A stretch of 52,632 bases of DNA from Usnea hakonensis (Eukaryota > Ascomycota > Lecanoromycetes > Lecanorales > Parmeliaceae), in assembly GCA_013423325.1 (NCBI GenBank), contig BLJB01000080.1, forward strand, positions 429-53,060. Reading direction: 5' to 3'. Each line of letters opens with the position of its first letter. The stretch's first letter is position 1. Made by a program: the position numbers and the translations under genes. Positions 23,301 to 34,645 of the stretch are shown here, piece after piece. The notes beneath the pieces are model-generated. The model made no database searches, was not told the DNA's origin, and worked only from the letters and a program-made list of their open reading frames with translations.

Positions 23301-25152
23301 AGGGATCTTTGAGTCAGCCCCCGCACTGCGCATGAACAAGTTCAAGCTGTTCGCCGGAAACCATACTATGATCCAGACAGGTGACGCGGAGACATCATCG
23401 ATTCAACTTGTCGCCTCGATAGACCCTACAAGCGAGATAGCTCAGCGCTGGATACCTATCTTGAAGGTGCTGTCTGAGCTGAGTGGTGTCCATCTCAAGC
23501 TCTATCTCAATCCGAAAGAGAAAATGAAGGAGCTACCTGTAAAGAGATTCTATCGCCATGTCCTTGACGCAAGACCGACGTTCACCGAGGAAGGAGACTT
23601 GCGTGACCTCAAAGCAACCTTTAGTGGACTGCCCAAAGACGCTTTGCTGAACCTGGCGCTTGACGTCCCACCCGCTTGGCTCGTTGCTCCCAAAGAGTCT
23701 GTCCATGATCTTGACAACATCAAACTTAGCGCGCTCAAAGAGGGAGTAGATGTGGATGCAATCTATGAACTTGAGCATATCCTTATCGAGGGTCACTCAA
23801 GGGATGTCACCATCGGACCTCCTCCTCGAGGGGTTCAGCTCTACCTGGGAACAGAAAAGGACTCTCACTTCGCGGACACGATCATTATGGCCAACCTTGG
23901 GTACTTCCAATTCAAAGCTAATCCGGGATACTGGAAGATCCAACTTCAACCGGGCCGAAGTGAACAGATCTTCCATATCGACAGTGCCGGGCAGTTGGGT
24001 TACAACCCACAGCCCGGCGATGAAAGTACTGACATCACTTTATTGAGCTTTCAAGGCAAAACACTTTATCCTCGTCTCTCCCGCAAACCTGGTCAAGAAG
24101 CGGAAGACGTCCTTGAAGAATCCGTCAAGCCTGGCACCCCGATGGACTACCTCTCCAAAGCCTCCAAGTTCGCGTCTTCTCTGCTCACCACGGTTGGCCT
24201 CGCGCCGTCCGCTTCCCAGCACGCAGACATTAACATCTTCTCTGTAGCCAGCGGCCACCTCTACGAGCGCATGCTCAACATAATGATGGTCAGCGTTATG
24301 AGGCACACTCAACACTCCGTCAAATTCTGGTTCATCGAACAGTTCCTCTCCCCCTCCTTCAAAGCCTCCCTTCCCACCCTAGCCGCTCACTACAATTTCC
24401 AATACTCACTCATCACCTACAAGTGGCCGCACTGGCTGCGCGCGCAATCGGAGAAGCAGCGCGAGATTTGGGGCTATAAGATCCTTTTCCTCGACGTCCT
24501 CTTCCCTACATCCCTGGACAAAGTAATCTTCGTCGACGCCGACCAGATCGTGAGGACGGACATGTACGACCTCGTCACCCACGACCTGGAAGGCGCGGCC
24601 TACGGCTTCACCCCCATGTGCGACTCGCGCACCTCGATGGAAGGCTTCCGCTTCTGGAAGACGGGCTACTGGGCCAACTTCCTCCGCGGCCGCCCGTACC
24701 ACATCTCGGCCCTCTACGTCGTCGACCTGATCAAGTTCCGCGAAATGGCCGCGGGCGACCGGCTCCGGCAGCAGTACCACCAGCTCTCGGCCGACCCGGC
24801 CAGCCTCAGCAACCTCGACCAGGACCTGCCGAACCACATGCAGCACGTGCTCAAGATCCACAGCCTGCCGCAGGAGTGGCTCTGGTGCGAGACGTGGTGC
24901 AGCGACGAGAGTCTGGCCGAGGCGCGCACCATCGATCTGTGCAACAACCCCGAGACCAAGGAGCCCAAGTTGAGCAGGGCGAGGAGACAGGTGCCCGAGT
25001 GGACGGGGATCGACGAGGAGATTGCGTCGGTGTTTGCGGATGCCGTGGGCAAGGGGCAGAAGGTTGTGGCCGAGGGGGGAGGGGAGAATGTGCAGGAGGT
25101 GCTGCAGCAAGAGGACGAGGAGAGGAAGAGGAGGGAGAAGGATGAGTTGTAG
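20362..25152 (+). CDS. gpt1: UDP-glucose:glycoprotein glucosyltransferase (UGGT), ER folding sensor
   Basis: Lumenal ER enzyme that re-glucosylates misfolded N-glycoproteins so that calnexin can rebind them. Five exons: 20362-20507, 20565-20918, 20970-21831, 21884-22144, 22195-25152; 1526 aa, normal for the family. Joins restore ELL-ETAAEEN, GALK-MPETLPFDRVLG, SSA-ILQRTYPGQLP and LEA-SAIGKRVSLAQ. A hydrophobic signal peptide starts the protein, the thioredoxin-like folding-sensor repeats fill the first about 1150 residues, and the C-terminal GT24 domain has MLNIMMVSV, WGYKILFLDVLFP and the metal-binding DxD in VIFVDADQIVRTD. The protein ends KDEL, an ER-retrieval signal. Intron 1 is 57 nt with no stop in frame, so retention would add 19 residues. 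GC content rises sharply in the GT24 part. Confidence 0.97.
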
Positions 25153-25628
25153 ATTATATACCTCAGTGTATGTGTGTAAGTGTGCATATAAACGGATTCG
25201 GATTTGATATAGACAACATGTACAGTAGTGCCATCACTATCGGTTCCAACACAGACAGTGATCTTGATGAGGTTTTCTCTATTTTCTCTATTTGGTTTGT
25301 TCTATTTTCATGACTAATTGAAGCTGCTCTCTGTCTGTGCTGTTTAATCTCGTCCTAAGATTAGGGATGACGCTGAAAGGACCGCCGAGCTCTAGAAGGC
25401 CCACCTGCACCGAGCAGCTATACTCCACCGCTGGAAATGCGAGCACCAAAGCAAGAGCACGCTAATCGTTAGTCATCCATCCAAGCCACCTGAATATACA
25501 ACGTCAGGGTCACGTGATATATCATCCCCACGTGCTGCCGCTTTCCAAATGTCTTATCGAAGAAGGGCTAGCCACCCGTCAAGCCGTCATAGCTTTCCAA
25601 ATTAATAGTCCAGAGCCTTTAATGCAAT
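25153..25628. other. Convergent spacer UGGT / CCCH protein
   Basis: 476 bp between two convergent stop codons. It begins with alternating TGTGTG/TATATA words, and a TTTTCTCTATTTTCTCTATTTGG tandem lies near 25272-25294. No supported gene. Confidence 0.45.
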
Positions 25629-27638
25629 TCAAGTCCAGTAATCCTTCCCTTCTACTCCACTACCTCTGCCAGAGCCAATGGCGCCCAGTCGAGGGGAGGC
25701 TTTATCAGAGTTGTAGCCCCACGCATTCCCACTATATCGTTTCCGATGATCGTCGTCTTCTTCCTCCATTGCAAAGACGCCCTCTCCTTGCTCTTCATCA
25801 ATCCTGCCAGTGCCGCCAGCACTAGACGACGAGACCACGCGATTCATGGGGTTAGAGGACAATGAAGTGTGCCGGGTCATACCAGGTTGGAGACTGCCGC
25901 CATGGCTAGCCACAGGACTGCCATTTTCATTTGATTCCGCCGATTGAGACGAGATCCGCGCACGTGCTAGTTGTTGTGATATCATGGACATGGAGGATTG
26001 GCGAGGCGGGCTAGCAAAAGCTGGCGAAGTATCACCTGGGACTTTCGTGGCACGTAGAGGAGGGCTACCCAACGGTTGAAGAGAAGAATTCCGAAGGGGA
26101 GAGCCAACGTGTCCAAATGCCGAAGCAGCGTTGTTGCTGTTTTCATCCTGCTTTTGGCGGGCAAAGAAGGTCCCGTAGCGCGACGGGCTACCGGTACCTG
26201 GAGAGCCGACTTTACTCGACGAATCTGCCGGGGTCCCTAGCCCGCTGGGACTGTCGCGCGAAGTTTTTGGTTCCTTTTCAGTCCTCGACAACCTTCGCAT
26301 CTTCTCCTGTGGGGTTAGTAGATCGTCCAGGCTGGTGGGCAGAAGGTCTTCTTCTCCACCAAAAATGAAGCCATCATCCCAGTCATCGCTCACATGTCCT
26401 CGACCTCTCGGTAGACTCGCCGACATCATGCCAGGTCGGGCCATACGTTTTGAATGCATGATGCGCTGGCCGAAGCCTTCGTCGCCAGATCCCAAAGGTG
26501 ACGAACCCGGGTCCGGACCCTTTGCACGCGCCTCTCTTGGATACACTGAACTGTGCAAGTTCCGAATAGTGTCGGTAGGCAGAGTGACCTTCTTCGGTAG
26601 TGATCCAGGAGGCGACTCAAGGCCAAATTTGGAGGGGACAGACGCGGCAACGGCGCCGTGCCTGGCGATATAGGATATGCCTTGACTGTCGAAAGAGGCC
26701 GGTAGGACGGCATCCAAGGCACTTAAGTGGGCAACTGGCGAAATCGGTATTCGACTATCGTCTCGAGGGGACCCGTACGTAGAATCGTTTCGTGATGTAT
26801 AACCTGTGTCTATTACCGGCACGTTGTCATGAAGCTTCTGTTGCATGGCATATTCGGTCTCGGTGTACTGCGGGATCTGATGACCGAAAGGCAGTGGAGC
26901 TCCATTCGCTTGCTGGGCTAGGAGTGAGTGTGCCAAGGCAGGATCTGATTGCTGATATAATTGAGGGTCCAGCCTGCCGCCGAGGTTGAGCTGCCCTCCT
27001 ACAGGTCCATTCGGTCGATTGACCCGTCTTCCGTTTGGGAGGATGTGAGCCAGTGCGCATTTTGCTCCGAACTTGCAATTACCCTACCGGTGAATCAGTC
27101 CATGGTTCTGAGAACCCTGCGTTGGGGCTCTCGTACCTTGGCGAAGTATTTACAAGGCGTGTCGACCGTTGAAACATCGGTTGAGTGCGAGAAGGGGCAA
27201 GCTTTCCCCGCTTGGCACTGTCCTGTTCTGAAGAATTTGCAGGGAACGTGTGAAGTGTCTGGGGGGGCAGGAATCAGTACGTCTTCGCGATGGCAGTTGG
27301 TTGCACAGGAATAGTGCCTTACTCTTCGTATTCGGAGGGCTTCGTGGACCATCAAATGCTCCGAGACTCATTGTACCTCGATGTCGCGAGCCCCCGTTGG
27401 GAATCTGGTGTGGGAGGCCGTTTGGAACGGGCATGGGGCCGTTGCCATTGGTGTATGGCGGGGTGGCATTTGGCCTAAAGTCTGCAGATTGCCGATGCTG
27501 TATGCTATGACCATTGCTGTTTCGGGTAGAGTTTTGTTGTTGCGGAGGATTGTTGAAGATTGCTTGGTCAGGTGGAGAGCTTGGCAAGAAGTCAGGCAGG
27601 GGTCCTGAGGCGGGTTGTTGAGGAAGGAAGGTGGCCAT
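25629..27638 (-). CDS. CCCH-type zinc-finger protein (putative RNA-binding)
   Basis: Three exons: 27638-27323, 27258-27137, 27083-25629; 630 aa. Two adjacent CCCH fingers, both C-x7-C-x5-C-x3-H, at residues 112-130 (CKFFRTGQ, CQAGKACPFSH) and 141-159 (CKYFAKGNCKFGAKCALAH). The second finger is split by the second intron between Lys146 and Gly147, and both fingers become continuous only after splicing, which supports the model. The rest is Pro/Ser/Gly-rich and largely disordered, with an acidic-aromatic patch (DDWDDGFIFGGEEDLLP) followed by LLTPQEKMRRLSR, which could bind a partner. It resembles fungal Lee1-like CCCH proteins; the RNA target and process are unknown. The start at 27638 is preferred over an upstream in-frame Met (27683) because MATFLPQQ begins the Pro-rich region. 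Confidence 0.85.
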
Positions 27639-28646
27639 GGTGGCACGAATGATTTGAGGCGCGACAGCAGACGCCACACACACAGCAAAGAAAATGAAAT
27701 GATATATAGAAGATAGAAGATAGAAATAAAGTAAGGTAATGAATAAGGTAATAATGTTTTGAAATGGAAATGGTTTGAAGTAGAGTAAGTAAGTCGTGGA
27801 CGGATAGTAGTAGTCTGTATTACTAATAAGTAATAATGTTTCTCCTCTGAGCTTCGTGAAATGAGTGATTGCCGTTTCCTTTGATTTTACTCTTGAGTAT
27901 TATAAGGTAAGGTAGGTCAAGTAAAGTACTCAGTGAAGGAAACAATTTGCGGAGAAGCTACTTTAGGTACCTACCTGCCAGGGTCTATAAACCCGCTATC
28001 GGATCCACCCCGGCACTTATCTTAGCGTACCGCCCCAATAGATACCTACCTTACCTTACCTACTTTACCTTACCTTACCTTAGAACCCGTTCGTCCTTTC
28101 GCCACTGGTGCTGTCATCCGATGCATCCGTTCAAGTAATGTACTAGGTACTCTACGTACTTCTATTCACATCAATATATATATATATATACATATCTCCG
28201 TTCCCCGCATAATCCAAGGCAGACATTGAGCTACCTTACATCTGGGCAGTGCTGAGTGAGACAAAGATGCCACCGGGGTGCACCATACCAACGTGTCCCG
28301 AGCGCTCTCAACCCAGCACATGATCAAGATCGACCATCCTGCCATCCCGATGACTTGATCACTTTACAGCCCTCATCAACATCATGAGGAAGGAAGACGT
28401 CCAAATCCATCGTTTCATCTATTCTTACTTTACATAATGCTGTGCTTCCAAGTCCTCTAATAAAGCTCGCTTACATGCCCTGGAGCTAACGACAACATGA
28501 TCCCGTGCTAACAAGCTTCTCTCCTCATGATTGAGTCAGCTTCTGCTAAGATAGCAATCTTAGATAGATGCATAATCATCTTTATCCCCCCTCCAAGTCC
28601 GTGTTGAACCTAAGCCACTGAATCGAGCCTGACCCCATGATGACGC
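27639..28646. repeat. Spacer with inverted AGGTA / TACCT arrays
   Basis: 1008 bp upstream of the CCCH gene and downstream of HOP2. AAGGTAAGGTAGGT at about 27904-27917 is complementary to the TACCTTACCTTACC-rich array at 28044-28082, so the two could fold together. A TA dinucleotide run lies at about 28174-28189. No gene supported. Confidence 0.55.
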
Positions 28647-29687
28647 CTACTCATCGCCTTCCAAGCCTAGCTCCTCCTGCGCCAACGTTAGCGGAAAAAA
28701 AACATGCCAGATGACACAAAGTAGCACTCGTACCCAGAGTTCCGCCCTCGTTTTCCCCGGCTCCATCTCTTCAGTAACGACTGCCCAGAGCTCCATGCAA
28801 ATCTTCTGCCTCGAACCTGCCTTCCTCGACCCCTCCCTCCACGCCTTGTCTACCGCCTCCTTCTCCTCCGGCAACACCGGCTTCACACATCCAGACCTCA
28901 AAGCATCCAACCGCGCAGTCGTCTCCTTCTTCGCTAATTCTAGCTGGGATACATTCCCACGGAGTTCCTCGGTAGATAGTGTAGCGTTGACAGAGATGAG
29001 GTTCGCACGCAGGAGCTTTTCGTTGGCTCGAGCAATAGCAATGGTTTCGCGAAGGTCTGCAATCTCCTTGTCCATAGCGGCGAGATATTCGAGGCTCATG
29101 ACGTCGTCGGGGTCTTGGACAGCGTGATAGACCCACTGCTTCCCTACGTTGCGTAAAGTTAGTGACTTGCTCCGGATGAAATCGGGCACACATCGTACCA
29201 GCGCCCTTTCCGGCGACCACTTGGGACTCATGGAGTTCCTTCAGGACTTTGGCGGCGTAGGCTAGAATGGCGTAAGCCACACCCATCTCATAACCTCATG
29301 TGCACCCATCCTACTCTTGGTGACTTTGTTGTGCAAGTTGGCTGAAACATCGCTTGCCTGCGTGGCAATGGACGTTAGAGATTGGAACGTGACGACAGCA
29401 ACGGTCAACGCAGCCGGTTTCGCTCACAGAGTAGGGACGGCTAATGCGAAAGGGCCAACTCAGTCAGGCCTCAACGATTATGAGCAAATAGTTTGACGAA
29501 CTTCTGCTTCTCTGCGAAGATTAGCACTTGAGCAAAGTCCTCATTCTAGTGAGGCTTACTCAGGTACTCAACTATCATAGCAGTTCCTACTCTGCAATGT
29601 TAGATTTCAAGTCTAAGGGATGAATGACCAGCTTTCACCACCTTGATCTGCAGTGGCCTTCTCCGTCTTCTCCTTGCGAGGAGCCAT
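28647..29687 (-). CDS. HOP2: HOP2, homologous-pairing protein 2 (meiotic recombination)
   Basis: Partner of Mnd1 that helps Dmc1/Rad51 pair homologues in meiosis. Eight exons on the minus strand: 29687-29642, 29589-29560, 29511-29502, 29440-29428, 29357-29315, 29261-29199, 29143-28734, 28676-28647; 214 aa, the usual size. Splicing rebuilds the winged-helix N-terminus EYL-KKQN-RPYS-ASDVSANLHNKVTK-TYAAKVLKELH-ESQVVAGKGA-GKQWVYHAVQDP, followed by the leucine-rich coiled coil (YLAAMDKEIADLRETIA onward) and the C-terminal AELW-EELGLEGDE. Exons 3 and 4 are only 10 and 13 nt. Intron 1 has two GT donors 3 nt apart (GTGGTG), so one Gly may be optional. All phases add up to an open 645-nt CDS. Confidence 0.93.
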
Positions 29688-29973
29688 TGCTCTAACAACC
29701 GGGAGATTGATTCCAACGTATACTAGGCAATGATTGTTTGGCGTCTGATGTGTATTGATTAATCTCTGGCCAGGAACATGTTGTGTAAATGGGTCAAGCG
29801 GCAGCGTTAGTCTAAAAAATTCGCTTATGTTTAGACATGCTAGTGATATCGCGATGTTTTCCATCTAGCCAAAGACAAATTCCCTCAATTTCTCCAATGC
29901 GCAATGCGAACGCTCCATCAAATCTGGGTATCTGCTTCCTCGCAATGCATGAAATCCTACAACCACACTGCAT
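29688..29973. other. Spacer upstream of HOP2
   Basis: 286 bp between the HOP2 start and the last SKT5 exon; it must hold the HOP2 promoter and the SKT5 3' UTR. I could not point to a definite meiosis control element. Confidence 0.4.
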
Positions 29974-32740
29974 CTACATGACGACCTGCCACACGGTAAG
30001 TACATGCACCGAGATCGTTGGATTCGGAATGACTTACGCAATCACCTTCTTGTTTTGTCGCCGGTACACCCATCTCTTGGAATGTTTTTGGACCTTTACC
30101 CGCGGGCTTAGAGACAGGAGCGCTGGGCGGTGGTGTAGCAGCTGGTCGATCTGGATTGAATGCTTTGGGAGGGTTATTTGGCGAATGAACTGCACTGTCA
30201 ACTCTCGGAGGCACATCCTGTCGTGATGCACCTTGCCTTCCAGAGGGATTAAGCATCGCCTGCTCACTATCTGCACGAGTAAATACCGGCATGGTCTGGG
30301 AGTGCGGTAGACCTGATATTCGGTCCTGCGGTCGCCCTGCTGAAACGTCGTAGCTGGGATGTCTGGGTGGAGGCATGTTCGAATTCTCCGATCTTTGTTG
30401 TCTCCTCTTGCGATCGGCGCCTGATAGGTCTGGAGGAGCGGAATAACCGATGTCTATCACGGGAGGCTGTGTACTCGGTGGTCTTGAGGCGTGCAAGGCA
30501 GGGGATCCAGGGAGACGTGGGCTTGAATATCCAGAAGTGGACTGCTGATGAGCTTGAGGAAGGCGTTGGACGCCAGGACCACTAGATGCTGGGCCAACTC
30601 TTCCTCGCCCAGCTCCAATGTTTTCAGCTGTAGGTGGTCGAGCAGGTTGGAAAGTGGGATACGCTGATCCTCGGTAGTTGTTATCGCCAAACGAGTTTTC
30701 GGATACGGCCGCTGAAGATGGTCGGGACTCCGGGTTCATCGAAGCGTTGGGATTAGCATAACTTGCTCCGTTTGGTGACCTTGGTGGAGGCCAGCCTCGG
30801 CCAATATCCAAGGGGGTTTGGACGGCGGAATGAGGTGATTGAGCCGGATTGTTTGCGGTTCTATACGCATAAGATGGATTTGTCCCAAGTTTCGGTTTGG
30901 GTACATTTGGCTCAGGCATATTGATGGGGCTGTCAACTATTGTAGGCATGGCCGTTGGTGGGTTCTTGAAGCGTTCAGGCCGTTTCCCCCTGTGTGAGCC
31001 ATACTGTGACTGGATCTTGGCCACAGCGACATTTTGGTGATCTTTCCTAGATAAAGTGTTTGAGCGAGATATGCTGTCAAGTCTTCCTGCAGCATCTTTG
31101 TTGCCATGATTCGCAGCCTTCTCGTACCACAACCTAGATTCCTTGAGATTTGCAGGGATGTAGAGACCGATCTCGTAAAAGTAGCCCATTGCAAATTCCG
31201 CTGTTGGTAGTCCACTTTGTGCTGCACGCTGCGCATACATAAAAGCCAATTCCTCATTTTTTTCGAATATGCCTTCATATCCACACAGAAACCATTTGCT
31301 GATGCCCATTTCAGCTTCGGGCTCGCCTTGTTTGGCAGCCAAGGCGTTGTAATGAAGTGAAAGAGCGGGATCGAATTCACAGCCAAGCTGGCAGAGTTCA
31401 TATGCCAATCCCATCTTGCTCTGCGCTTTTGCAAAGCCTAAGTACGCTGCTTTCTCTATGTTGAACCTAGCACCAGTGATATTCAGTGGCAAAAAGGTCT
31501 CGGGTAAATTGATCTGAGCCAGTTCGTAGGCTTGCAGCATACCAAAAACCTGTCGCACTGATCAGTTCCGCCACAGCTACCAGAACAGATAAGTCTCACG
31601 TATGCTCCTTGTGGTGCGTTTTCGTCAGCAGTCTGCGCAGAATAGCTGATAAGTTTGATGCCACGTTCATAATCCATAGGCTGGCCATGTTGGCCGAGAA
31701 GAGTCATCATTCCGAGACGCTATGCCAGTTAGATGAGCTTTCAAGCACACAGCACGACGAAAAACCAGTGCAGAGAAGGACTCGACTTACATAATGAGAC
31801 GCGGAATCGCCAGCTTGGAGACCCAGGTTGTAATGCTTGATTGCTTTCTCGGGATCGTTAAAGCTCTCAAACTGCATGCCTATCCGATACTCGGCTCTTG
31901 CATACCCTTTTTGTGCTGCTCGCTGATAGCATCGGAACGCTTCTTTCTTGTCCGTCCGAAAATTGAATTTCCCAAATTCCAGCCACATGCCTTTCATAAA
32001 TTCGGCTTTGGGGTGGTGCTGTTCAGCCAAGAATGACACAACATTTATGGCATCTACCCGCAATTGATGCTCTACATGAGGCGTTCGAGGCCTTGCTGCT
32101 TGATTCTCAGAGATCCGCAAATCATTTTGGGCCGCAATTTCAACGTAGACTAGCGTATCTTGAGCCCAGCTCAATTGCATTTCCGGATCATCTGAACTCA
32201 AAACAGGTGTGTGCGCGCTTTCGAGGATGTGTTCCTTCTCTTCGTCTGATGGGGGGACGTTGGTTGGGCGGTTGCGGAGCGGGGGAAACGGGGAAAACGT
32301 AGGCTGATCATATGGATCGGTGTTATATGTTCCTTGGTTTTGCGGTTGTTTTCGAGGTCCAGTCTGGCTGACTTGGCTTTGACTTGGATCATTTGTCACA
32401 TTGAGATTCGAGAAGGACGATTGCGAGCTTGGGAAGGAGGGGGTCATGATGCCCTGGCCAGCGGGAGGAGGTGATTGCAATCCGGACAAGCGTTTGCCCG
32501 CTGTATCATTCAGCTCTAGTTGCGCAAGATCATCCTGTATCTTATTGGGAACTTCTGGGGTTATCCTTCGTAGCCAATTAGCGTCTGTGGTGCTCGGAGG
32601 TTACGTGTCAAGGCCAAAGCGTGCAATTACACGCACCGTTGTGGCGAAGGAGAGATGACTTCTGGCATGTAGAAATCATCGGTGCCTCCTGGGTAGAAGG
32701 TAGCACCCAGAGTTGGGCGCTGGCCTTGCTGACTTGCCAT
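29974..32740 (-). CDS. SKT5: SKT5/CHS4-like chitin synthase activator with Sel1 repeats and CAAX box
   Basis: Activator and anchor for chitin synthase at the plasma membrane and septum. Five exons: 32740-32637, 32592-31791, 31719-31600, 31549-30038, 29985-29974; 849 aa. The N-terminus (DDFYMPEVISP, then DDLAQLELN) and a disordered part precede Sel1-like repeats from about residue 200 (AQKGYARAEYRIGMQFE, AAQSGLPTAEFAMGYFYE, AANHGNKDAAGRL). A Pro/Ser-rich tail ends GPKTFQEMGVPATKQEGDC-VVM. The last exon is 12 nt and encodes only Val-Val-Met-stop, so the farnesylation box CVVM (Cys846) exists only after splicing of a 52-bp intron with a GTAAGT donor. Intron 1 uses the acceptor CTCCGAG; the nearby CCACAG would shift the frame to a stop. 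Confidence 0.93.
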
Positions 32741-34645
32741 GCTCGGCGCGAGGACGGAGACCAGGAGCTGTCAATGTCACCCCCGAATCCTTCCGGTTCA
32801 GCTGAGGCGCCGGACTATAGGACAAAGACGTTCCTGGACGAGTAATTAAGAATACATCATGGCAATCAATATAACAAAAGCAAGGTGGACCTTGAGATGG
32901 AACCTAGTAGTGAAGAATGTCAAGAAGAATTGTCCTTCTTTGTTGATGATATATATTAATTCTATCAAGAGCAAGGGGAAAGAACATCCAATGAATTTTG
33001 TAGCAGCACTCAATGTATTTCCTTCTGATTTCTAGCTCTGCAAAGACTTTAAATGTCTACGTGCCAATTTTGGAACAGACACAGCCATGTGCGGGCGATA
33101 TTAATATTGGCTGGACCCGTTTGAACATAAATAGATTCATTACGTACCCATTTCACGTACCGTCTGGGGCCGCTTTCCGAAACTGCCTTAGGGTTAGGGC
33201 TTCTCGAGGCCTTTCGAGGTCATCTAGCTTCAATCGACCTCAGATTCTTGTCTTTCCACTATATTCACCGACATTGTTTGGGACAGACACCAAAGAGAAC
33301 CAAAAATCCTGTTATTCACGGGCCTGGATACTGCAGCCTTCGCTGTGATTTTGCAATTGCCTAACCCGCTCTTCGAAATTTCCATGAAGCGCAAACACTT
33401 GAGCGTTATACACCAACAGTGCGAGATTTGCGCAGGGTGCGTCTTGGGGATCCGAAAACGTCATTAGATGGATTTTCCATTTCATCTCCGTCGAAGCGTA
33501 TCTTCTGGCTTGCGGCGCTGTGTGATATAGGATGATAACCTAAGCTCACCAGATCTACTCAAGACGTATGCCTCAACATTAGAAGGCACGGCGTGCGCAA
33601 GGAGAAATAGAAAAAGCCATCTGAACGTCTGGCCCGAAGACACACGGTGTGGGGCAAGTCGATGAAGGATAACAAGCATCGAAGCGGGATGACGGTGGTG
33701 CTCCCGCGGCGTCACTATCGCCTATCTTATTTCCTCCTACTTATGGTAGACAGTGAATTACTAAACCGGTGCGATCATACACCAACGGGAGATCTCCAGA
33801 CCTCAGATTGGGCGTACATTTGTTAACGCTCAGCCTAAACCCCGAAATTACTTACCATGAAAGACTTGAGCCATATCTTACGTAAGTATTCCGACAAGGT
33901 GTAGGTTCATATCTCCATGCTGCTAGGATTGAACAGAACTCGACAGTAGCTAAGAGCGCTGTACGCGAGCGGGTCACGTAGGAAGATTGACTCGCGCAGC
34001 TAAGGGCAGCTGACTAGGAGTCAGCTTCTAACTACCTTAGTTTTCAATAATGTGGTAATAAGGGACTCAACTATGTCGCTAGCTTGTTACGATAAGTCTC
34101 TTCATTGGCGTAGCCTAAGTAGCACCTCCAACATCAACTTAGATGCTCCAATCTAACGAGGTCAAAGCTTGACGACATCATTCAGGTGATTCTTCGATGA
34201 CAAGGTCCAACATGGATGAGATCTTGAAGTCAGTCGATGCTGAAGCAAAACTTCAAGCATTTCATCTGTCACCATAGTGCCCACTGGCGTCAAATCTGTT
34301 ACAGTCCCAATATAGGCGTGATTAAAGAAGTCAGAAGCTAGGCTGACTGTACCTTATAATCAAAGCTGCTGGGAGGCTATACTGGTTTAGGGCCACAGCC
34401 CTATGTGGTAAAGGGAACAAGTCTAACAATAATGTGTAACTCAAAGGATCCTTCTGCATAGAATGTTAGAACAACACTACGGTTCGGCAGGATGATGGCG
34501 CGTCAACAGCCTTTGCTATTTTCAACTCCTACGACACGGCCAAGCATTCTCTCCTTCTCTCTCTCTAGCTTTTACTTTCCTACTTGGCATTTCCATAGAT
34601 TTCGGCAAGTGCCTGAGGTAATTTGACACATGCCTTGCAGATCAG
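32741..34645. other. 1.9 kb divergent spacer SKT5 / CHL1
   Basis: Holds the promoters of SKT5 (minus) and CHL1 (plus). Short frames here (up to about 110 codons) show no family resemblance. Small marks: TTAGGGTTAGGG at 33188-33199 (two telomere-type units) and a hairpin AGCTGACT-AGG-AGTCAGCT at about 34008-34026. The sequence is not RIP-like. I found no tRNA or other RNA gene that folds convincingly. Confidence 0.45.

Noticed and set aside
24406..25110. 234- and 175-codon frames overlapping the UGGT catalytic domain
   Set aside because: GC-rich coding DNA gives long antisense and shifted frames; the UGGT frame is clearly the real one.
33013..33348. 111-codon plus-strand frame in the SKT5-CHL1 spacer
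   Set aside because: No homology signal or intron context; most likely random.
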